Source: Demequina sp. NBRC 110053
GTDB lineage: Bacteria; Actinomycetota; Actinomycetes; Actinomycetales; Demequinaceae
Assembly (NCBI RefSeq): GCF_002090095.1
Contig: NZ_BBRJ01000003.1
Span: forward strand, 186,001-250,000
DNA: 64,000 nt
Direction: 5' to 3'
Made by a program: the position numbers and the translations under genes. Of this stretch, positions 26,238-35,313 are shown one piece after another (positions within the stretch are counted from its first letter, which is position 1; every line of letters starts with the position of its first letter). The notes beneath the pieces were generated by a model, which was given only the letters and a program-made list of their open reading frames with translations, was not told where the DNA came from and searched no databases.

Positions 26238-27314
26238 CTACTGCTGGCCCTTCTCCTTGTTCGGGTCGAACGGAGCGCCCGAGCGCGTGCCGGCGTCGGT
26301 GGCGTCAGACGTCGCGTCCTCGACCTCCTGCTTGGCCAGGCGCAGCGCCTCGGCGGGGTCGGTCAGCGCGGACGTGATGCGCGACTTGCGGCCGGTGCCG
26401 CGCTCAGGGTCGCGCTCGAGCGGCTCGCCGCCCTCCTCCATGCCGAATGCGGCCGAGATCGACTTGAGCGCGCCCGTGAACTCGGTGGGCACGAACCACA
26501 CCTTGTTGGACTCGTTCTTCGCGATCTCGGGCAGCATCTGCAGGTACTGGTACGCGAGCAGCTTCGAGTCGGCGTCGCCCTCGTGGATGGCGTCGAACAC
26601 CTGGAGGATCGCGCGCGCCTCACCCTCGGCGGTGAGGATCGCGGCCTGCGCGTCACCCTCCGCCTTGAGGATTGCGGACTGCTTCTGGCCCTCGGCCTCG
26701 AGGATCTGCGACTGCTTCACGCCCTCGGCCGTGAGGATCGCGGCGCGACGGTCACGCTCGGCGCGCATCTGCTTCTCCATGGAGTCCTTCACGGACACGG
26801 GCGGGTCGATGGCCTTCAGCTCGACGCGGCCCACGCGGATGCCCCACTTGCCGGTCGCCTCGTCGAGGACGGTGCGCAGCTGACCGTTGATCTGGTCACG
26901 GCTGGTGAGCGTCTGCTCGAGGTCCATCGTTCCGATGACGTTACGGATGGTGGTGACCGTGAGCTGCTGCATGCCGACGATGTAGTTGGCGATCTCGTAG
27001 ACCGCGGCGCGAGCATCGGTGACCTGGAAGTAGATGACGGTGTCGATCTCGACGACGAGGTTGTCCGACGTGATCACCGACTGCGGTGGGAAGGACACGA
27101 CCTGCTCGCGCATGTCGACCCTCTGGCGGACCTTGTCGATGAACGGGACCAGCAGGTGCATGCCGGCCTGCATGGTGCGCGAGTACCGGCCCAGGCGCTC
27201 GACCACGCGGGTCTCCGCCTGCGGCACGATCTGGATGGCTCGGGCGATCGCCGTGATGACGAAGATCGCCAGGATGATGGCTGCGACGGCGATCGCGATC
27301 TGGACGGGATCCAT
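26238..27314 (-). CDS. SPFH/band-7 (stomatin-like) membrane protein
   Basis: A 358-residue stomatin/QmcA-like protein. One N-terminal membrane helix (about 5-28) precedes the SPFH domain (starting IVPQAETRVVERLGRY) and a coiled coil with repeated AEG steps (ILTAEG, ILEAEG, ILKAEG, ILTAEG; about 195-235). The tail after residue 300 is charged and disordered. Such proteins form ring-like membrane scaffolds and often work with an NfeD partner, which is encoded 2 bases upstream here. Confidence 0.93.
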   Translation of the reverse strand: MDPVQIAIAVAAIILAIFVITAIARAIQIVPQAETRVVERLGRYSRTMQAGMHLLVPFIDKVRQRVDMREQVVSFPPQSVITSDNLVVEIDTVIYFQVTDARAAVYEIANYIVGMQQLTVTTIRNVIGTMDLEQTLTSRDQINGQLRTVLDEATGKWGIRVGRVELKAIDPPVSVKDSMEKQMRAERDRRAAILTAEGVKQSQILEAEGQKQSAILKAEGDAQAAILTAEGEARAILQVFDAIHEGDADSKLLAYQYLQMLPEIAKNESNKVWFVPTEFTGALKSISAAFGMEEGGEPLERDPERGTGRKSRITSALTDPAEALRLAKQEVEDATSDATDAGTRSGAPFDPNKEKGQQ

Positions 27315-27316
27315 GA

Positions 27317-27754
27317 TCAGTCCTCCTTCTCGGGCTCGACGATGGCCGTCGCGCCTCGGATCTCGAGCACCGTGACCTCGGTGCCCTCTTCGATGGCGGG
27401 GGCGTCGTCACGCGTCCTCGCGGACCACACCTCGCCGTTGAGCTTCACGCGGCCCGCGATCTCCGACACGGGGTCGAGCGTGCGGGCGACGGCTCCCACG
27501 AGCGCGGCGGTGTTGGTCTCGATGACCTCGCCCTTCGCGCGGATCGACTTCAGCAGCCACGGCCGCAGCGTGAACAGCAGCAGTGCGGCGACGGCACACG
27601 CGATGATCACGCACACCCACCACGGCAGTCCCAGCAGTGCGGCGACGCCGCCTGCGATGGCGCCGCCGGCGAGCATCGCGAACGTCAGATCGAGAGTGAA
27701 CACTTCGACGATGCCGAGGGCCATCGCACCGACGAACCACCATAGGGAATCCAT
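27317..27754 (-). CDS. NfeD-family membrane protein
   Basis: A 145-residue short-form NfeD: three to four membrane helices (to about residue 68) followed by a soluble OB-fold domain (ALVGAVARTLDPVSEIAGRVKLNGE). It lacks the ClpP-like protease domain of long NfeD. NfeD proteins pair with stomatin-like proteins in membrane microdomains, matching the adjacent SPFH gene. A clear AGGAGGTGA ribosome site precedes the ATG. Confidence 0.93.
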   Translation of the reverse strand: MDSLWWFVGAMALGIVEVFTLDLTFAMLAGGAIAGGVAALLGLPWWVCVIIACAVAALLLFTLRPWLLKSIRAKGEVIETNTAALVGAVARTLDPVSEIAGRVKLNGEVWSARTRDDAPAIEEGTEVTVLEIRGATAIVEPEKED

Positions 27755-27877
27755 GATTCACCTCCTGTCAGGCAACCTAACAGGGACGACGACCGCGCGG
27801 CATCGTCCGCGCGGATGACCACGGGCGCGGCCATCGTCCTCGCGGACCGCCCGCGTCCCTGGCCGCTGTCGCTGAGC

Positions 27878-27886
27878 GCCGATGCG
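27878..27886 (+). repeat. Intergenic GCCGATGCG word
   Basis: GAGCGCCGATGCGGG in the gap between nfeD and the TSUP gene, close to the TSUP stop codon. Confidence 0.5.
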
Positions 27887-27913
27887 GGTGCTGAGCGGCG
27901 GCCGGCTGTCGCC

Positions 27914-28828
27914 TCAGTCGGCGGCGACGGGCGCGGTTCCGGGCGCCGCGGCAGCGGTCGCGCGCGCGTCAGCCCGATGCGCGCGCCACGACCACGCGAT
28001 CGCGCCGACCCACAGCGCCACGATCGCGACGTACACCGCGGTGGCGGCCGCGCCGCTCACCGGGAGGTACTCGGCTCGGACGAGCGATCGCGTGTTCGTC
28101 AGGATGATGAGCCCACCGACCGCGGCGCCCAGCAGCCGCGGCGGGATCACGCGCACGAGCCACGCCGCGATGGGTGCGGCGACGAGGCCGCCAGCGAGGA
28201 GCGCGAGCACCCAGCCGGCGTCGATGCCGGCCGTGCCGATCCCGATCAGGAAGCCCAGCGAGGCGGCCAGCGCCACCAGGAACTCGGACGTGTCGATCGA
28301 GCCGATGACCTTGCGCGGCTCCATGCGTCCCGAGGCGAGGAGGGCGGGCGTGCCGACGGGTCCCCACCCGCCGCCGCCCGTGGCGTCCACGAAGCCGGCG
28401 ACGAGCCCGAGCGGCGCCAGGAACCGCTTGCCGAGCGGCCGGCGGTCGGGCGCGTGCCGCACCCCCCAGATGGTGAATCGCAGCAGGACGTAGACGCCCA
28501 GCGCGAGCAGGATCGCGGCCATCACGGGCGCGGCGACCTCCGTGGACAGGTTCGACAGCACCGTGGCGCCCAGGAAGGCTCCTGCCGCTCCGGGGATGCC
28601 CACGCGCCTCACCACGCGCCAGTCGACGTTGCCGAGCTTCCAATGCGCTGCGCCGCTCGCGAGGGTGGTGCCGACCTCGGCGAGGTGCACGGTGGCCGAT
28701 GCGGCTGCCGGGGCGATGCCCGCCGCCAGGAGGAGGGTGGTGGACGTGACGCCGTACGCCATGCCGAGTGAGCCATCGACGAGCTGGGCGCCGAAGCCGA
28801 TGAGGGCGAGGACGATGAGAGAGCGCAC
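27914..28828 (-). CDS. TSUP (TauE/SafE) sulfite exporter family permease
   Basis: A 304-residue membrane protein with about eight helices in two repeats, each with a Gly-rich conserved start (GFGAQLVDGSLGMAYG and VAGFVDATGGGGWGPV). TSUP proteins move sulfite, sulfonates or related organic anions. The GTG at 28828 is chosen because GGAGG lies 6 bases upstream; earlier in-frame codons precede it without a ribosome site. The Rrf2 regulator gene directly upstream suggests sulfur- or cysteine-responsive control. Confidence 0.88.
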   Translation of the reverse strand: MRSLIVLALIGFGAQLVDGSLGMAYGVTSTTLLLAAGIAPAAASATVHLAEVGTTLASGAAHWKLGNVDWRVVRRVGIPGAAGAFLGATVLSNLSTEVAAPVMAAILLALGVYVLLRFTIWGVRHAPDRRPLGKRFLAPLGLVAGFVDATGGGGWGPVGTPALLASGRMEPRKVIGSIDTSEFLVALAASLGFLIGIGTAGIDAGWVLALLAGGLVAAPIAAWLVRVIPPRLLGAAVGGLIILTNTRSLVRAEYLPVSGAAATAVYVAIVALWVGAIAWSWRAHRADARATAAAAPGTAPVAAD

Positions 28829-28895
28829 GGCCACCTCCGAGGAGCGTCGGCGCGTCGGCGCCGGCGGCGAGGTCGACGCCGCACGACGCACATTA

Positions 28896-28941
28896 CCTAC
28901 TTACTCAGTAGGAATCAATACCTATCTTTTCGATAGGTTAT
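28896..28941. promoter_or_regulatory. AT-rich operator-like region with two inverted repeats
   Basis: Within this otherwise GC-rich DNA, a roughly 50-base AT-rich stretch lies between rrf2 and the TSUP gene. It contains CCTACTTACTCAGTAGG (28896-28912, 6-base arms) and ACCTATC-TTTTC-GATAGGT (28920-28938, 7-base arms). The second overlaps the rrf2 stop codon. Candidate binding site for the adjacent Rrf2 protein; the second hairpin could instead terminate rrf2. Confidence 0.55.
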
Positions 28942-29405
28942 TCGGGTGGGTTCTCCCACACCTCGGGATCGTCGACGATCGCCGTGACGGAGTCCGGCAG
29001 CGCCCCCGTCGCGACCTGGGCGATGCTCACCCCCTCGAGGGCCTCCCTCACCCGTGCGCGCAGGGCGACCCAGACGGCCAGCAGCGGCTGAGCCGTGCCG
29101 TCGTAGTTCAGATCGGAGGGCCGCTCCCCGCGCACGAACACCAGCGGTCCGTCGACGGCGCGCACCACGTCGGCGACGGAGATCTCGTGGGCGTCGCGGG
29201 CGAGGCGGTAGCCGCCGCCCGCGCCGCGCTGCCCGACGACCAGTCCCGCCTCGCGAAGGTCGACGAGGATGCCCTCGAGGAACTTGCGGGAGATGCCCTG
29301 CGCCTGGGAGATCGCCTCCGTGGTGCGCGCGTGGCCGTCCGCGCCGGCAGCGGCGAGCTCGGTCGCGGCGCGCACCGCGTAGTCGGCGCGCGCGGAGATC
29401 CTCAC
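28938..29405 (-). CDS. Rrf2-family transcriptional regulator
   Basis: A 155-residue winged-helix regulator: MRISARADYAVRAATELA is the family start and QGISRKFLEGILVDLREAGLV the recognition helix, followed by the wing QRGAGGGYRLAR. It has no cysteine at all, so it cannot hold the Fe-S cluster of IscR or NsrR and is more like CymR, which senses cysteine status through a partner protein. It lies between the ABC ATPase (10 bases upstream) and the TSUP exporter. Confidence 0.9.
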   Translation of the reverse strand: MRISARADYAVRAATELAAAGADGHARTTEAISQAQGISRKFLEGILVDLREAGLVVGQRGAGGGYRLARDAHEISVADVVRAVDGPLVFVRGERPSDLNYDGTAQPLLAVWVALRARVREALEGVSIAQVATGALPDSVTAIVDDPEVWENPPE

Positions 29406-29415
29406 GGCCCTGGAC

Positions 29416-30198
29416 TCAGCCCTTGCGCGCGGTCCAGCGACCGCCGACGGCGTGCAGCTCGACCGGCATGCCGTACGTCTCGGTGAGCAGCGCGGAGGTG
29501 ATGGTGTCGCGGACCGGGCCTGCCGCCACGACCTCGCCCTCGCGCAGCAGCAGCGCGTGCGTGAACCCCTGCGGGATCTCCTCGACGTGGTGGGTGACCA
29601 TCACGATCGCCGGCGAGCGGCGGTCGCCTGCCAGCTCCGTCAGCGCCGCGAGCAGCTCCTCGCGACCTCCGAGGTCGAGCCCTGCGGCGGGCTCGTCGAG
29701 GATCAGGAGCTCCGGGTCCGTCATGAGCGCACGGCCGATCTGGACGCGCTTGCGCTCGCCCTCCGACAGGGTCCAGAACTCCCGGTCCGCGAACTCACCC
29801 ATCCCGAATGCCTCGAGCAGCGCCCGTGCGCGGTCCTGATCGACGTCGTCGTACTCCTCGCGCCAGCGGCCCGTGACGCCGTGCGCGGCGGTCATGACGA
29901 CGTCGAGGACGGACTCGTCGTCGGGGATGCGATCCGCGAGCGCGGCGCTCGACAGGCCCACCCTGGTGCGCAGCTCCTGCGTGTCGGTGTGGCCGAGCGT
30001 CTCGCCGAGGATGACGGCGGTCCCTTCCGAGGGGTGCATGCGCGCGGACGCGATCGTGATGAGGGAGGTCTTTCCCGCTCCGTTGGGTCCGAGGATCACC
30101 CAGCGGTCGCTGTCCTGCACGTTCCAGTCGATCTCCGACAGGATCGCATTGCCGTTCCGGCGCAGACTCACGCCTTCGAGTCGCAGCACCTCAGTCAT
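29416..30198 (-). CDS. ABC transporter ATP-binding protein (stand-alone)
   Basis: A 260-residue ATPase with Walker A GPNGAGKTS (about 38-46), signature LSEGERKRVQ, Walker B LLILDEPAAGLD and the switch His in VTHHVEEI. No membrane partner is encoded beside it. It resembles the YlmA-type single ATPases, whose partner and substrate are unknown. The ATG at 30198 matches the family start. It heads a probable operon with rrf2 and the TSUP gene. Confidence 0.88.
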   Translation of the reverse strand: MTEVLRLEGVSLRRNGNAILSEIDWNVQDSDRWVILGPNGAGKTSLITIASARMHPSEGTAVILGETLGHTDTQELRTRVGLSSAALADRIPDDESVLDVVMTAAHGVTGRWREEYDDVDQDRARALLEAFGMGEFADREFWTLSEGERKRVQIGRALMTDPELLILDEPAAGLDLGGREELLAALTELAGDRRSPAIVMVTHHVEEIPQGFTHALLLREGEVVAAGPVRDTITSALLTETYGMPVELHAVGGRWTARKG

Positions 30199-30208
30199 GG
30201 CTCCGAGC

Positions 30209-31411
30209 CTATCCGACCAGCGCGCGGTACAACTGCAGGGTCCGCTCCCCAATCGTCTCCCAGGAGAAGTGCTCGGCTGCCCGCTCGCGGCCCGCCTCAC
30301 CCATCCGTGCGGCGCGCTCCTGGTCGGACACCATGTCGGTCAGCGCGGCCGCCAGATCCGCGACGAAGGCGTCGGGATCCGTGGGCGTTCCGGTGCCGTC
30401 CTGGACCTGGTCGATGGGCACGAGCAGGCCCGTCTCGCCGTCGACGACCACCTCGGGGATGCCTCCCGTCGCCGTCGCCACCACCGGCAGTCCCACGGCC
30501 ATGGCCTCGAGGTTCACGATGCCGAGCGGCTCGTAGACGCTCGGGCACACGAACGCCGTGCACGCATCGAGCACCGCGACCAGCTCCGGACGCGGCAGGT
30601 GCTCCTCGATCCAGATCACGCCGTCGCGACGCTCCTGCAGGCTCTTGACGAGCCCGGAGACCTCGGCGGCGATCTCCTTGGTGTCGGGCGCCCCGGCGCA
30701 CAGCACGACCTGCACGTCCGCGGGGAGGTCCTCGACAGCGCGCAGGAAGTGCGGCAGCCCCTTCTGGCGCGTGATGCGCCCCACGAAGACCAGCGCCGGA
30801 CGCGACCGGTCGATGCCATAGCGCTCGACCACCGCATCGGCGCTCTCCCGCTCCTCATCCGTCGACGGCGCGGCCCAGGCGTCGACGTCGATGCCGTTGT
30901 GGATGACGCCCACCTTGGCGGGGTCGATGGTCGGGTATGACCGCAGGATGTCCGCGCGCATCCCGCCGCTCACCGCGATGATCGCGTCCGCCCCCTCGTA
31001 GGCGGCCTGCTCGATCCACGACGAGACCCTGTACCCGCCGCCCAGCTGCTCGGCCTTCCAGGGGCGCAGGGGCTCGAGCGAGTGCGCGCTCAGCACGTGA
31101 GGGATGCCGTGGAGCCGGCTGGCGAGGTGGCCGGCCATGTTCGCGTACCAGGTGTGGGAGTGCACCAGGTCGGCGCCCTCGCAGTCCTTGGCCATCGGCA
31201 GGTTGTGGGCCAGCACGTCGAGCGAGGACTCACCCACGCCGCCGCCGAGCGGGTCGTACCCGATCACGCCGGGCTCGTCGCGCGGCCCGTCGAAGGCGCG
31301 CACCTGCACGTCGATCTCGCGCCGCAGCACGGCGGCCAGCTCGGTGACGTGGACGCCGGCGCCGCCGTACACGTTCGGAGGGAACTCGCGGGTGAGGATG
31401 TCTGCACGCAT
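30209..31411 (-). CDS. glgA: Glycogen synthase, actinobacterial GT4 type (GlgA/GlgM)
   Basis: A 400-residue GT4 glycosyltransferase. N-terminal acceptor half opens [18 protein letters not shown]; the donor half shows [14 protein letters not shown] and the catalytic [16 protein letters not shown] (GT4 E-x7-E). In actinobacteria this family uses ADP-glucose; the mycobacterial member (Rv1212c) makes maltose-1-phosphate as GlgM, so either product is possible. Divergent from glgC, whose product supplies the ADP-glucose. A TACCGT box (31418-31423) ends 6 bases before the ATG. Confidence 0.92.
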   Translation of the reverse strand: MRADILTREFPPNVYGGAGVHVTELAAVLRREIDVQVRAFDGPRDEPGVIGYDPLGGGVGESSLDVLAHNLPMAKDCEGADLVHSHTWYANMAGHLASRLHGIPHVLSAHSLEPLRPWKAEQLGGGYRVSSWIEQAAYEGADAIIAVSGGMRADILRSYPTIDPAKVGVIHNGIDVDAWAAPSTDEERESADAVVERYGIDRSRPALVFVGRITRQKGLPHFLRAVEDLPADVQVVLCAGAPDTKEIAAEVSGLVKSLQERRDGVIWIEEHLPRPELVAVLDACTAFVCPSVYEPLGIVNLEAMAVGLPVVATATGGIPEVVVDGETGLLVPIDQVQDGTGTPTDPDAFVADLAAALTDMVSDQERAARMGEAGRERAAEHFSWETIGERTLQLYRALVG

Positions 31412-31417
31412 GACTCC

Positions 31418-31477
31418 ACGGTAGTGGCCGCGCTCGGGCGATGCGTCCTGACACACCTGGGATACGCGGCCTATGCT
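31418..31477. promoter_or_regulatory. Divergent glgA/glgC promoter region
   Basis: Leftward TACCGT (31418-31423) ends 6 bases before glgA. Rightward CTGACA (31448-31453) and TATGCT (31472-31477) are spaced 18 bases and the latter ends 6 bases before the glgC ATG. Both transcripts are predicted to be leaderless. Confidence 0.6.
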
Positions 31478-31483
31478 GGTCGC

Positions 31484-32725
31484 ATGCCAGCGCCCAAAGT
31501 CCTCGCCATCGTCCTCGCCGGAGGTGAGGGCAAGCGCCTGATGCCCCTCACCGCCGCCCGCGCCAAGCCCGCCGTCCCGTTCGGCGGCACCTACCGGCTC
31601 GTGGACTTCGCGTTGTCGAACCTCGTCAACTCGCGCTACCTGCACATCGTGGTGCTCACGCAGTACAAGTCGCATTCGATGGACCGCCACATCGCGCGGA
31701 CCTGGCGCATGTCGCCCCTGCTCGGCAACTACGTCGCGCCCGTCCCCGCGCAGCAGCGCCGGGGCAAGCACTGGTACCTGGGCAGCGCGGATGCGATCTA
31801 CCAGACCGTCAACATCATCGAGGACGAGAGCCCCGACATCGTCGTGATCGTGGGCGCGGACCACGTGTACCGCATGGACTTCTCGCAGATGGTCGACAAG
31901 CACATCGAGACCGGCGCGGAGTTCTCCGTCGCCGGCATCCGCCAGCCCATCGGCCTCGCCGACCAGTTCGGCGTGATCGACGTGGACAAGGACAACCCCG
32001 GCATGATCAAGGCCTTCCTCGAGAAGCCCAAGGACCCGGAGGGCCTGCCGGACTCGCCCAGCGAGGTGCTCGCGTCGATGGGCAACTACGTCGCGTCCGT
32101 CGAGCCGCTGCTCGAGGCGCTCAAGGCGGACGCGGAGAACGAGTCCTCCAAGCACGACATGGGCGGCGACATCGTCCCGTACTTCGTCGACAAGGGCACG
32201 TGCGGCTTCTACGACTTCGTGGAGAACGACGTCCCCGGCTCGACCGACAGGGATCGCGACTACTGGCGCGACGTGGGGACCATCGACTCCTACTACGAGG
32301 CCCACCTGGACCTCATCGCCGTGCAGCCGGTGTTCAACGTCTACAACCACGAGTGGCCGCTGCACCAGGGCCTCATCACTGAGCCTCCCGCGAAGTTCAT
32401 CCACTCCGAGGAGGGCCGCCTCGGCCACGCGGCGGACTCGATCGTGTCGCCGGGCGTGATCGTCTCGGGCGCGACCGTCACGGGCTCCGTGCTGTCCCCG
32501 GGTGTGCGCTTGCACTCGTGGTCGACCGTGTCCGACTCCGTGCTGCTGGACCACGTGATCGTCAACCGTCATGCCCAGGTGCACCGCGCGATCCTCGACA
32601 AGAACGTCGTGGTCGAGGAGGGCGCGCGCATCGGCATCGATCGTCAGTCCGACATCGAGCGCGGCTACACCGTGACGGAGTCCGGCATCACCGTCGTGCC
32701 CAAGGGCACCATCGTCACCGCATGA
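31484..32725 (+). CDS. glgC: Glucose-1-phosphate adenylyltransferase GlgC
   Basis: GlgC makes ADP-glucose from ATP and glucose-1-phosphate, the committed step to glycogen. The 413-residue protein shows the pyrophosphorylase loop [14 protein letters not shown], the substrate motifs [13 protein letters not shown] and [13 protein letters not shown], and the C-terminal left-handed beta-helix (about 310-413). The long upstream open frame antisense to glgA is not part of it. The stop overlaps serB as ATGA. Confidence 0.97.
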   Translation: MPAPKVLAIVLAGGEGKRLMPLTAARAKPAVPFGGTYRLVDFALSNLVNSRYLHIVVLTQYKSHSMDRHIARTWRMSPLLGNYVAPVPAQQRRGKHWYLGSADAIYQTVNIIEDESPDIVVIVGADHVYRMDFSQMVDKHIETGAEFSVAGIRQPIGLADQFGVIDVDKDNPGMIKAFLEKPKDPEGLPDSPSEVLASMGNYVASVEPLLEALKADAENESSKHDMGGDIVPYFVDKGTCGFYDFVENDVPGSTDRDRDYWRDVGTIDSYYEAHLDLIAVQPVFNVYNHEWPLHQGLITEPPAKFIHSEEGRLGHAADSIVSPGVIVSGATVTGSVLSPGVRLHSWSTVSDSVLLDHVIVNRHAQVHRAILDKNVVVEEGARIGIDRQSDIERGYTVTESGITVVPKGTIVTA

Positions 32726-33354
32726 GCGGACGGCTCATCGTCCTCGACGTGGACTCCACCCTCATCACGTCCGAGGTCATCGAGATGATCGCCGCGCGCG
32801 CAGGCACCGAGGAGCAGGTCGCGGCCGTCACGGAGGCCGCGATGCGCGGCTCGATCGACTTCGCCGAGTCCCTGCGTCAGCGGGTCGCGACGCTCGCGGG
32901 CGTTCCCGACACCGTGTTCGCGGACGTCCTGGACGAGGTGCGCTTCACGACCGGGGCGGAAGAGCTGATCGGCACCCTGCAGGCCGAGGGATGGACCGCC
33001 GCGCTGGTGTCCGGCGGATTCGCCGAGGTGGTCGAGCCGCTCGCCGGGCGACTGGGCATCACCCGCTTCCGCGCGAACCGGCTCGAAGTGGCCGACGGGC
33101 AGCTCACGGGCCGCACGACGGGACCCGTCATCGATCGCGCCGCCAAGGCGACGGCGCTGCGCGAGTACTGCGACGAGCTGGGCATCCACACGGCCGATGC
33201 GGTGGCCGTGGGCGACGGCGCCAACGACCTGGACATGCTCGCGGCTGCGGGGCTGGGCGTCGCGTTCAATGCGAAGGCCATCGTGCAGGCTCAGGCGGAC
33301 GTGGCGGTGAACTCCCCGTCCCTCGCGGACGTGCTCGACGTCATCGAGCGCTGA
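32722..33354 (+). CDS. serB: Phosphoserine phosphatase SerB
   Basis: A 210-residue HAD phosphatase completing serine synthesis. Motif I is VLDVDSTLI (nucleophile Asp 9), the E-x-R-like specificity segment is [14 protein letters not shown], motif II is LVSGGF and motif IV is [13 protein letters not shown]. It lacks the N-terminal ACT domains of mycobacterial SerB2. Coupling to glgC by ATGA overlap is positional only; the pathways are unrelated. Confidence 0.94.
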   Translation: MSGRLIVLDVDSTLITSEVIEMIAARAGTEEQVAAVTEAAMRGSIDFAESLRQRVATLAGVPDTVFADVLDEVRFTTGAEELIGTLQAEGWTAALVSGGFAEVVEPLAGRLGITRFRANRLEVADGQLTGRTTGPVIDRAAKATALREYCDELGIHTADAVAVGDGANDLDMLAAAGLGVAFNAKAIVQAQADVAVNSPSLADVLDVIER

Positions 33355-33360
33355 GGTCCC

Positions 33361-33915
33361 TCAGACGCGCTCGTGCGGCGCGAGCGCAGGCAGCCCGTCG
33401 AGGCTTGTCGCGTTCTTGCGCTGCCAGTAGTCGCGGAGGCCGTCGGGGCCCTTCCCTCGTGCCCAGCGGTTGAGCTGCTCGCGGTCGCGCTCGTAGGTCA
33501 TCTCGGGCACGGACATCCCGCAGGAGTCGCTGATGCGGTCGGCGGTGACGACCACGATGGCGCGCGCGCCGGGCAGGTCGGGGAAGAGTGCCGCCATCTC
33601 GCCCCACGCGTCGCTGTCGCGCGTGATCACCTCTGCCGTGCCGTGGATGCGGGCGATCATCGGCGGGCCGTCGAACGCGCACCACATGAGCGTGATGCGG
33701 TTCAACGCCCGCACGTGGGCGATGGTCTCGGAGCCCGAGCCGGTGAGGTCGAGGTAGGCGACGCGGCGGTCGTCCAGCACCACGAGGGTGCCCGCGCCTC
33801 CCTTGGGAGACACGTTGACCAGGCCATCGGCCGCTGCGGTCGCGACGAAGAACATCGGCTGGCGCCGGATGAAGTCGCCGATGAAGCCGTCGAGCGAGTC
33901 GTGCTCCGTCGCCAT
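33361..33915 (-). CDS. Pyridoxamine 5'-phosphate oxidase-family flavoprotein
   Basis: A 184-residue split-barrel protein (PNPOx-like). FFVATAAADGLVNVSPKGG and VAYLDLTGSGSETIAHV are typical of the group that binds FMN or F420. True PdxH is unlikely because its C-terminal domain is missing; substrate unknown. It ends 7 bases from the convergent serB. Confidence 0.85.
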   Translation of the reverse strand: MATEHDSLDGFIGDFIRRQPMFFVATAAADGLVNVSPKGGAGTLVVLDDRRVAYLDLTGSGSETIAHVRALNRITLMWCAFDGPPMIARIHGTAEVITRDSDAWGEMAALFPDLPGARAIVVVTADRISDSCGMSVPEMTYERDREQLNRWARGKGPDGLRDYWQRKNATSLDGLPALAPHERV

Positions 33916-33951
33916 GGGCCCCTCTCGAAGGTCGCGCCGCGCCTGCGGCTG

Positions 33952-34461
33952 CTACTCGACGTCGCGGCCGGAGATGACGGCGGTGAGGCGCGCGGTGCGC
34001 GAGCCCAGCGAGTCCCACGGGCCGTCGAACTCGAGCACGGCGGCCGTGCCGGTGGACAGTCCTTGGGCGATGCTCTTGAGCGCGTCGGTGCTCGAGCCCG
34101 GGCCCGCGACGTAGGCCGCAGCGGCCGAGGACGTGGGCTCGTGCCCGACCATCACGGCCACCTCGACGTCCTCGAGCTCGCGCGCCACGCTCAGGAGGCC
34201 CTCGACGTCCGTCTCGTAGAGCCCGTCCACCGTGCGGGTGTCGACTCCCTCGAGGGCTGCGGACATCAGCTTCCAGGTCTGCTGCGTGCGGGTCGCCGGA
34301 GACACCAGCGCGACCTGCGGCGCGAGGCTCGCGGCGGCGAGCTCCTGCCCAAGCTTGGTGGACGCCTTCCGTCCGATGAGGGCGAGCGTGCGTTCCATGT
34401 CCTGGAGGCCAGGTGCGGGCGCCTCGGCCTTGGCGTGACGGGCGATGATCAACGTCGGCAT
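33952..34461 (-). CDS. SixA-type histidine phosphatase
   Basis: A 169-residue phosphoglycerate-mutase-like phosphatase. The RHG motif appears as LIIARHAKAEAP (active-site His 9) and the second His as VMVGHEPT. SixA in E. coli acts on phosphohistidine proteins; the target here is unknown. The ATG at 34461 lies 4 bases past the fabI stop, so it is probably in the fabI transcript. Confidence 0.9.
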   Translation of the reverse strand: MPTLIIARHAKAEAPAPGLQDMERTLALIGRKASTKLGQELAAASLAPQVALVSPATRTQQTWKLMSAALEGVDTRTVDGLYETDVEGLLSVARELEDVEVAVMVGHEPTSSAAAAYVAGPGSSTDALKSIAQGLSTGTAAVLEFDGPWDSLGSRTARLTAVISGRDVE

Positions 34462-34465
34462 GGCT

Positions 34466-35233
34466 TCACTGTCCCATCGCGTGGACGCCACCGTCCACAT
34501 GGATCATCTCGCCGGTGGTCGCGGGGAACCAGTCGCTCAGCAGCGCGGTGACGGCCTTCGCGGTGGGCTCGGTGGCCTCGGAGTCCCAGCCCAGGGGCGC
34601 GCGCTGCGACCACACGCCCTCCATCTGGTCGAAGCCGGGGATGTTGCGCGCTGCCGTGGTCTTGATGGGACCGGCCGACACAACGTTGCAGCGGATGCCC
34701 TGCGGCCCGAGGTCGCGCGCGACGTAGCGGTTCACGGCCTCGAACGCGGCCTTGGCCACGCCCATCCAGTCATAGACAGGCCACGCATAGCGGCCGTCGA
34801 AGGTGAGCCCCACGATCGACCCGCCGTTGCTCATCAGCGGCGCGGCGGCCTGAGCGAGGGCCTTGAGCGAGTACGCGGAGATCTGCATGGCCGTGGCCAC
34901 GTCCTCCCACTCGCCGGACATGAAGTTGCCGCCCATCACGCTCTGGGGGGCGAAGCCGATCGAGTGGACCACGCCGTCGAGGTGCGGCACGTGCTCCTTG
35001 ACCTGGTCCGCCAGGGCTCCGAGGTGCTCGGGGTTGGTCACGTCGAGCTCGACCACGGGTGCCGCGACGGGGAGCCGGCGGCCCATGGCCTGCGTGATCT
35101 TGAGGGTGCGGCCCACTCCGGTGAGGACCACGGTCGCGCCCTGCTCCTGGCTCAGGCGCGCGACTTCGAACGCGATCGAGCCTTCAGTGAGGACGCCGGT
35201 GACGAGGACATTCTTGCCATCAAGGATTCCCAT
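34466..35233 (-). CDS. fabI: Enoyl-[acyl-carrier-protein] reductase (FabI/InhA type)
   Basis: A 255-residue NADH-dependent enoyl reductase of fatty-acid elongation. The nucleotide-binding start is VLVTGVLTEGSIAFEVA, and the Tyr-x6-Lys catalytic pair lies in VYDWMGVAKAAFE (Tyr about 157, Lys about 164). It groups with the InhA/FabI target of isoniazid and triclosan-type inhibitors by architecture. A TAGGCT box (35241-35246) ends 7 bases before the ATG, so fabI has its own start as well as lying behind fabG. Confidence 0.95.
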   Translation of the reverse strand: MGILDGKNVLVTGVLTEGSIAFEVARLSQEQGATVVLTGVGRTLKITQAMGRRLPVAAPVVELDVTNPEHLGALADQVKEHVPHLDGVVHSIGFAPQSVMGGNFMSGEWEDVATAMQISAYSLKALAQAAAPLMSNGGSIVGLTFDGRYAWPVYDWMGVAKAAFEAVNRYVARDLGPQGIRCNVVSAGPIKTTAARNIPGFDQMEGVWSQRAPLGWDSEATEPTAKAVTALLSDWFPATTGEMIHVDGGVHAMGQ

Positions 35234-35240
35234 GGCTCGA

Positions 35241-35246
35241 AGCCTA
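35241..35246 (-). promoter_or_regulatory. Predicted -10 box of fabI
   Basis: TAGGCT on the minus strand, 7 bases before the ATG. A GCCGATGCG word (reverse, 35304-35312) lies between this and the fabG stop. Confidence 0.45.
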
Positions 35247-35313
35247 GCGGGGTCGGGCGGCGACCCTCACCGCATGCCGGGCGTGCCCCGGGAACCCGGC
35301 ACGCGCATCGGCG

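Noticed and set aside
31490..32584. Upstream extension of the glgA frame opposite glgC
   Set aside because: It is antisense to glgC and unlike any family; glgA starts at 31411 with the conserved N-terminus.
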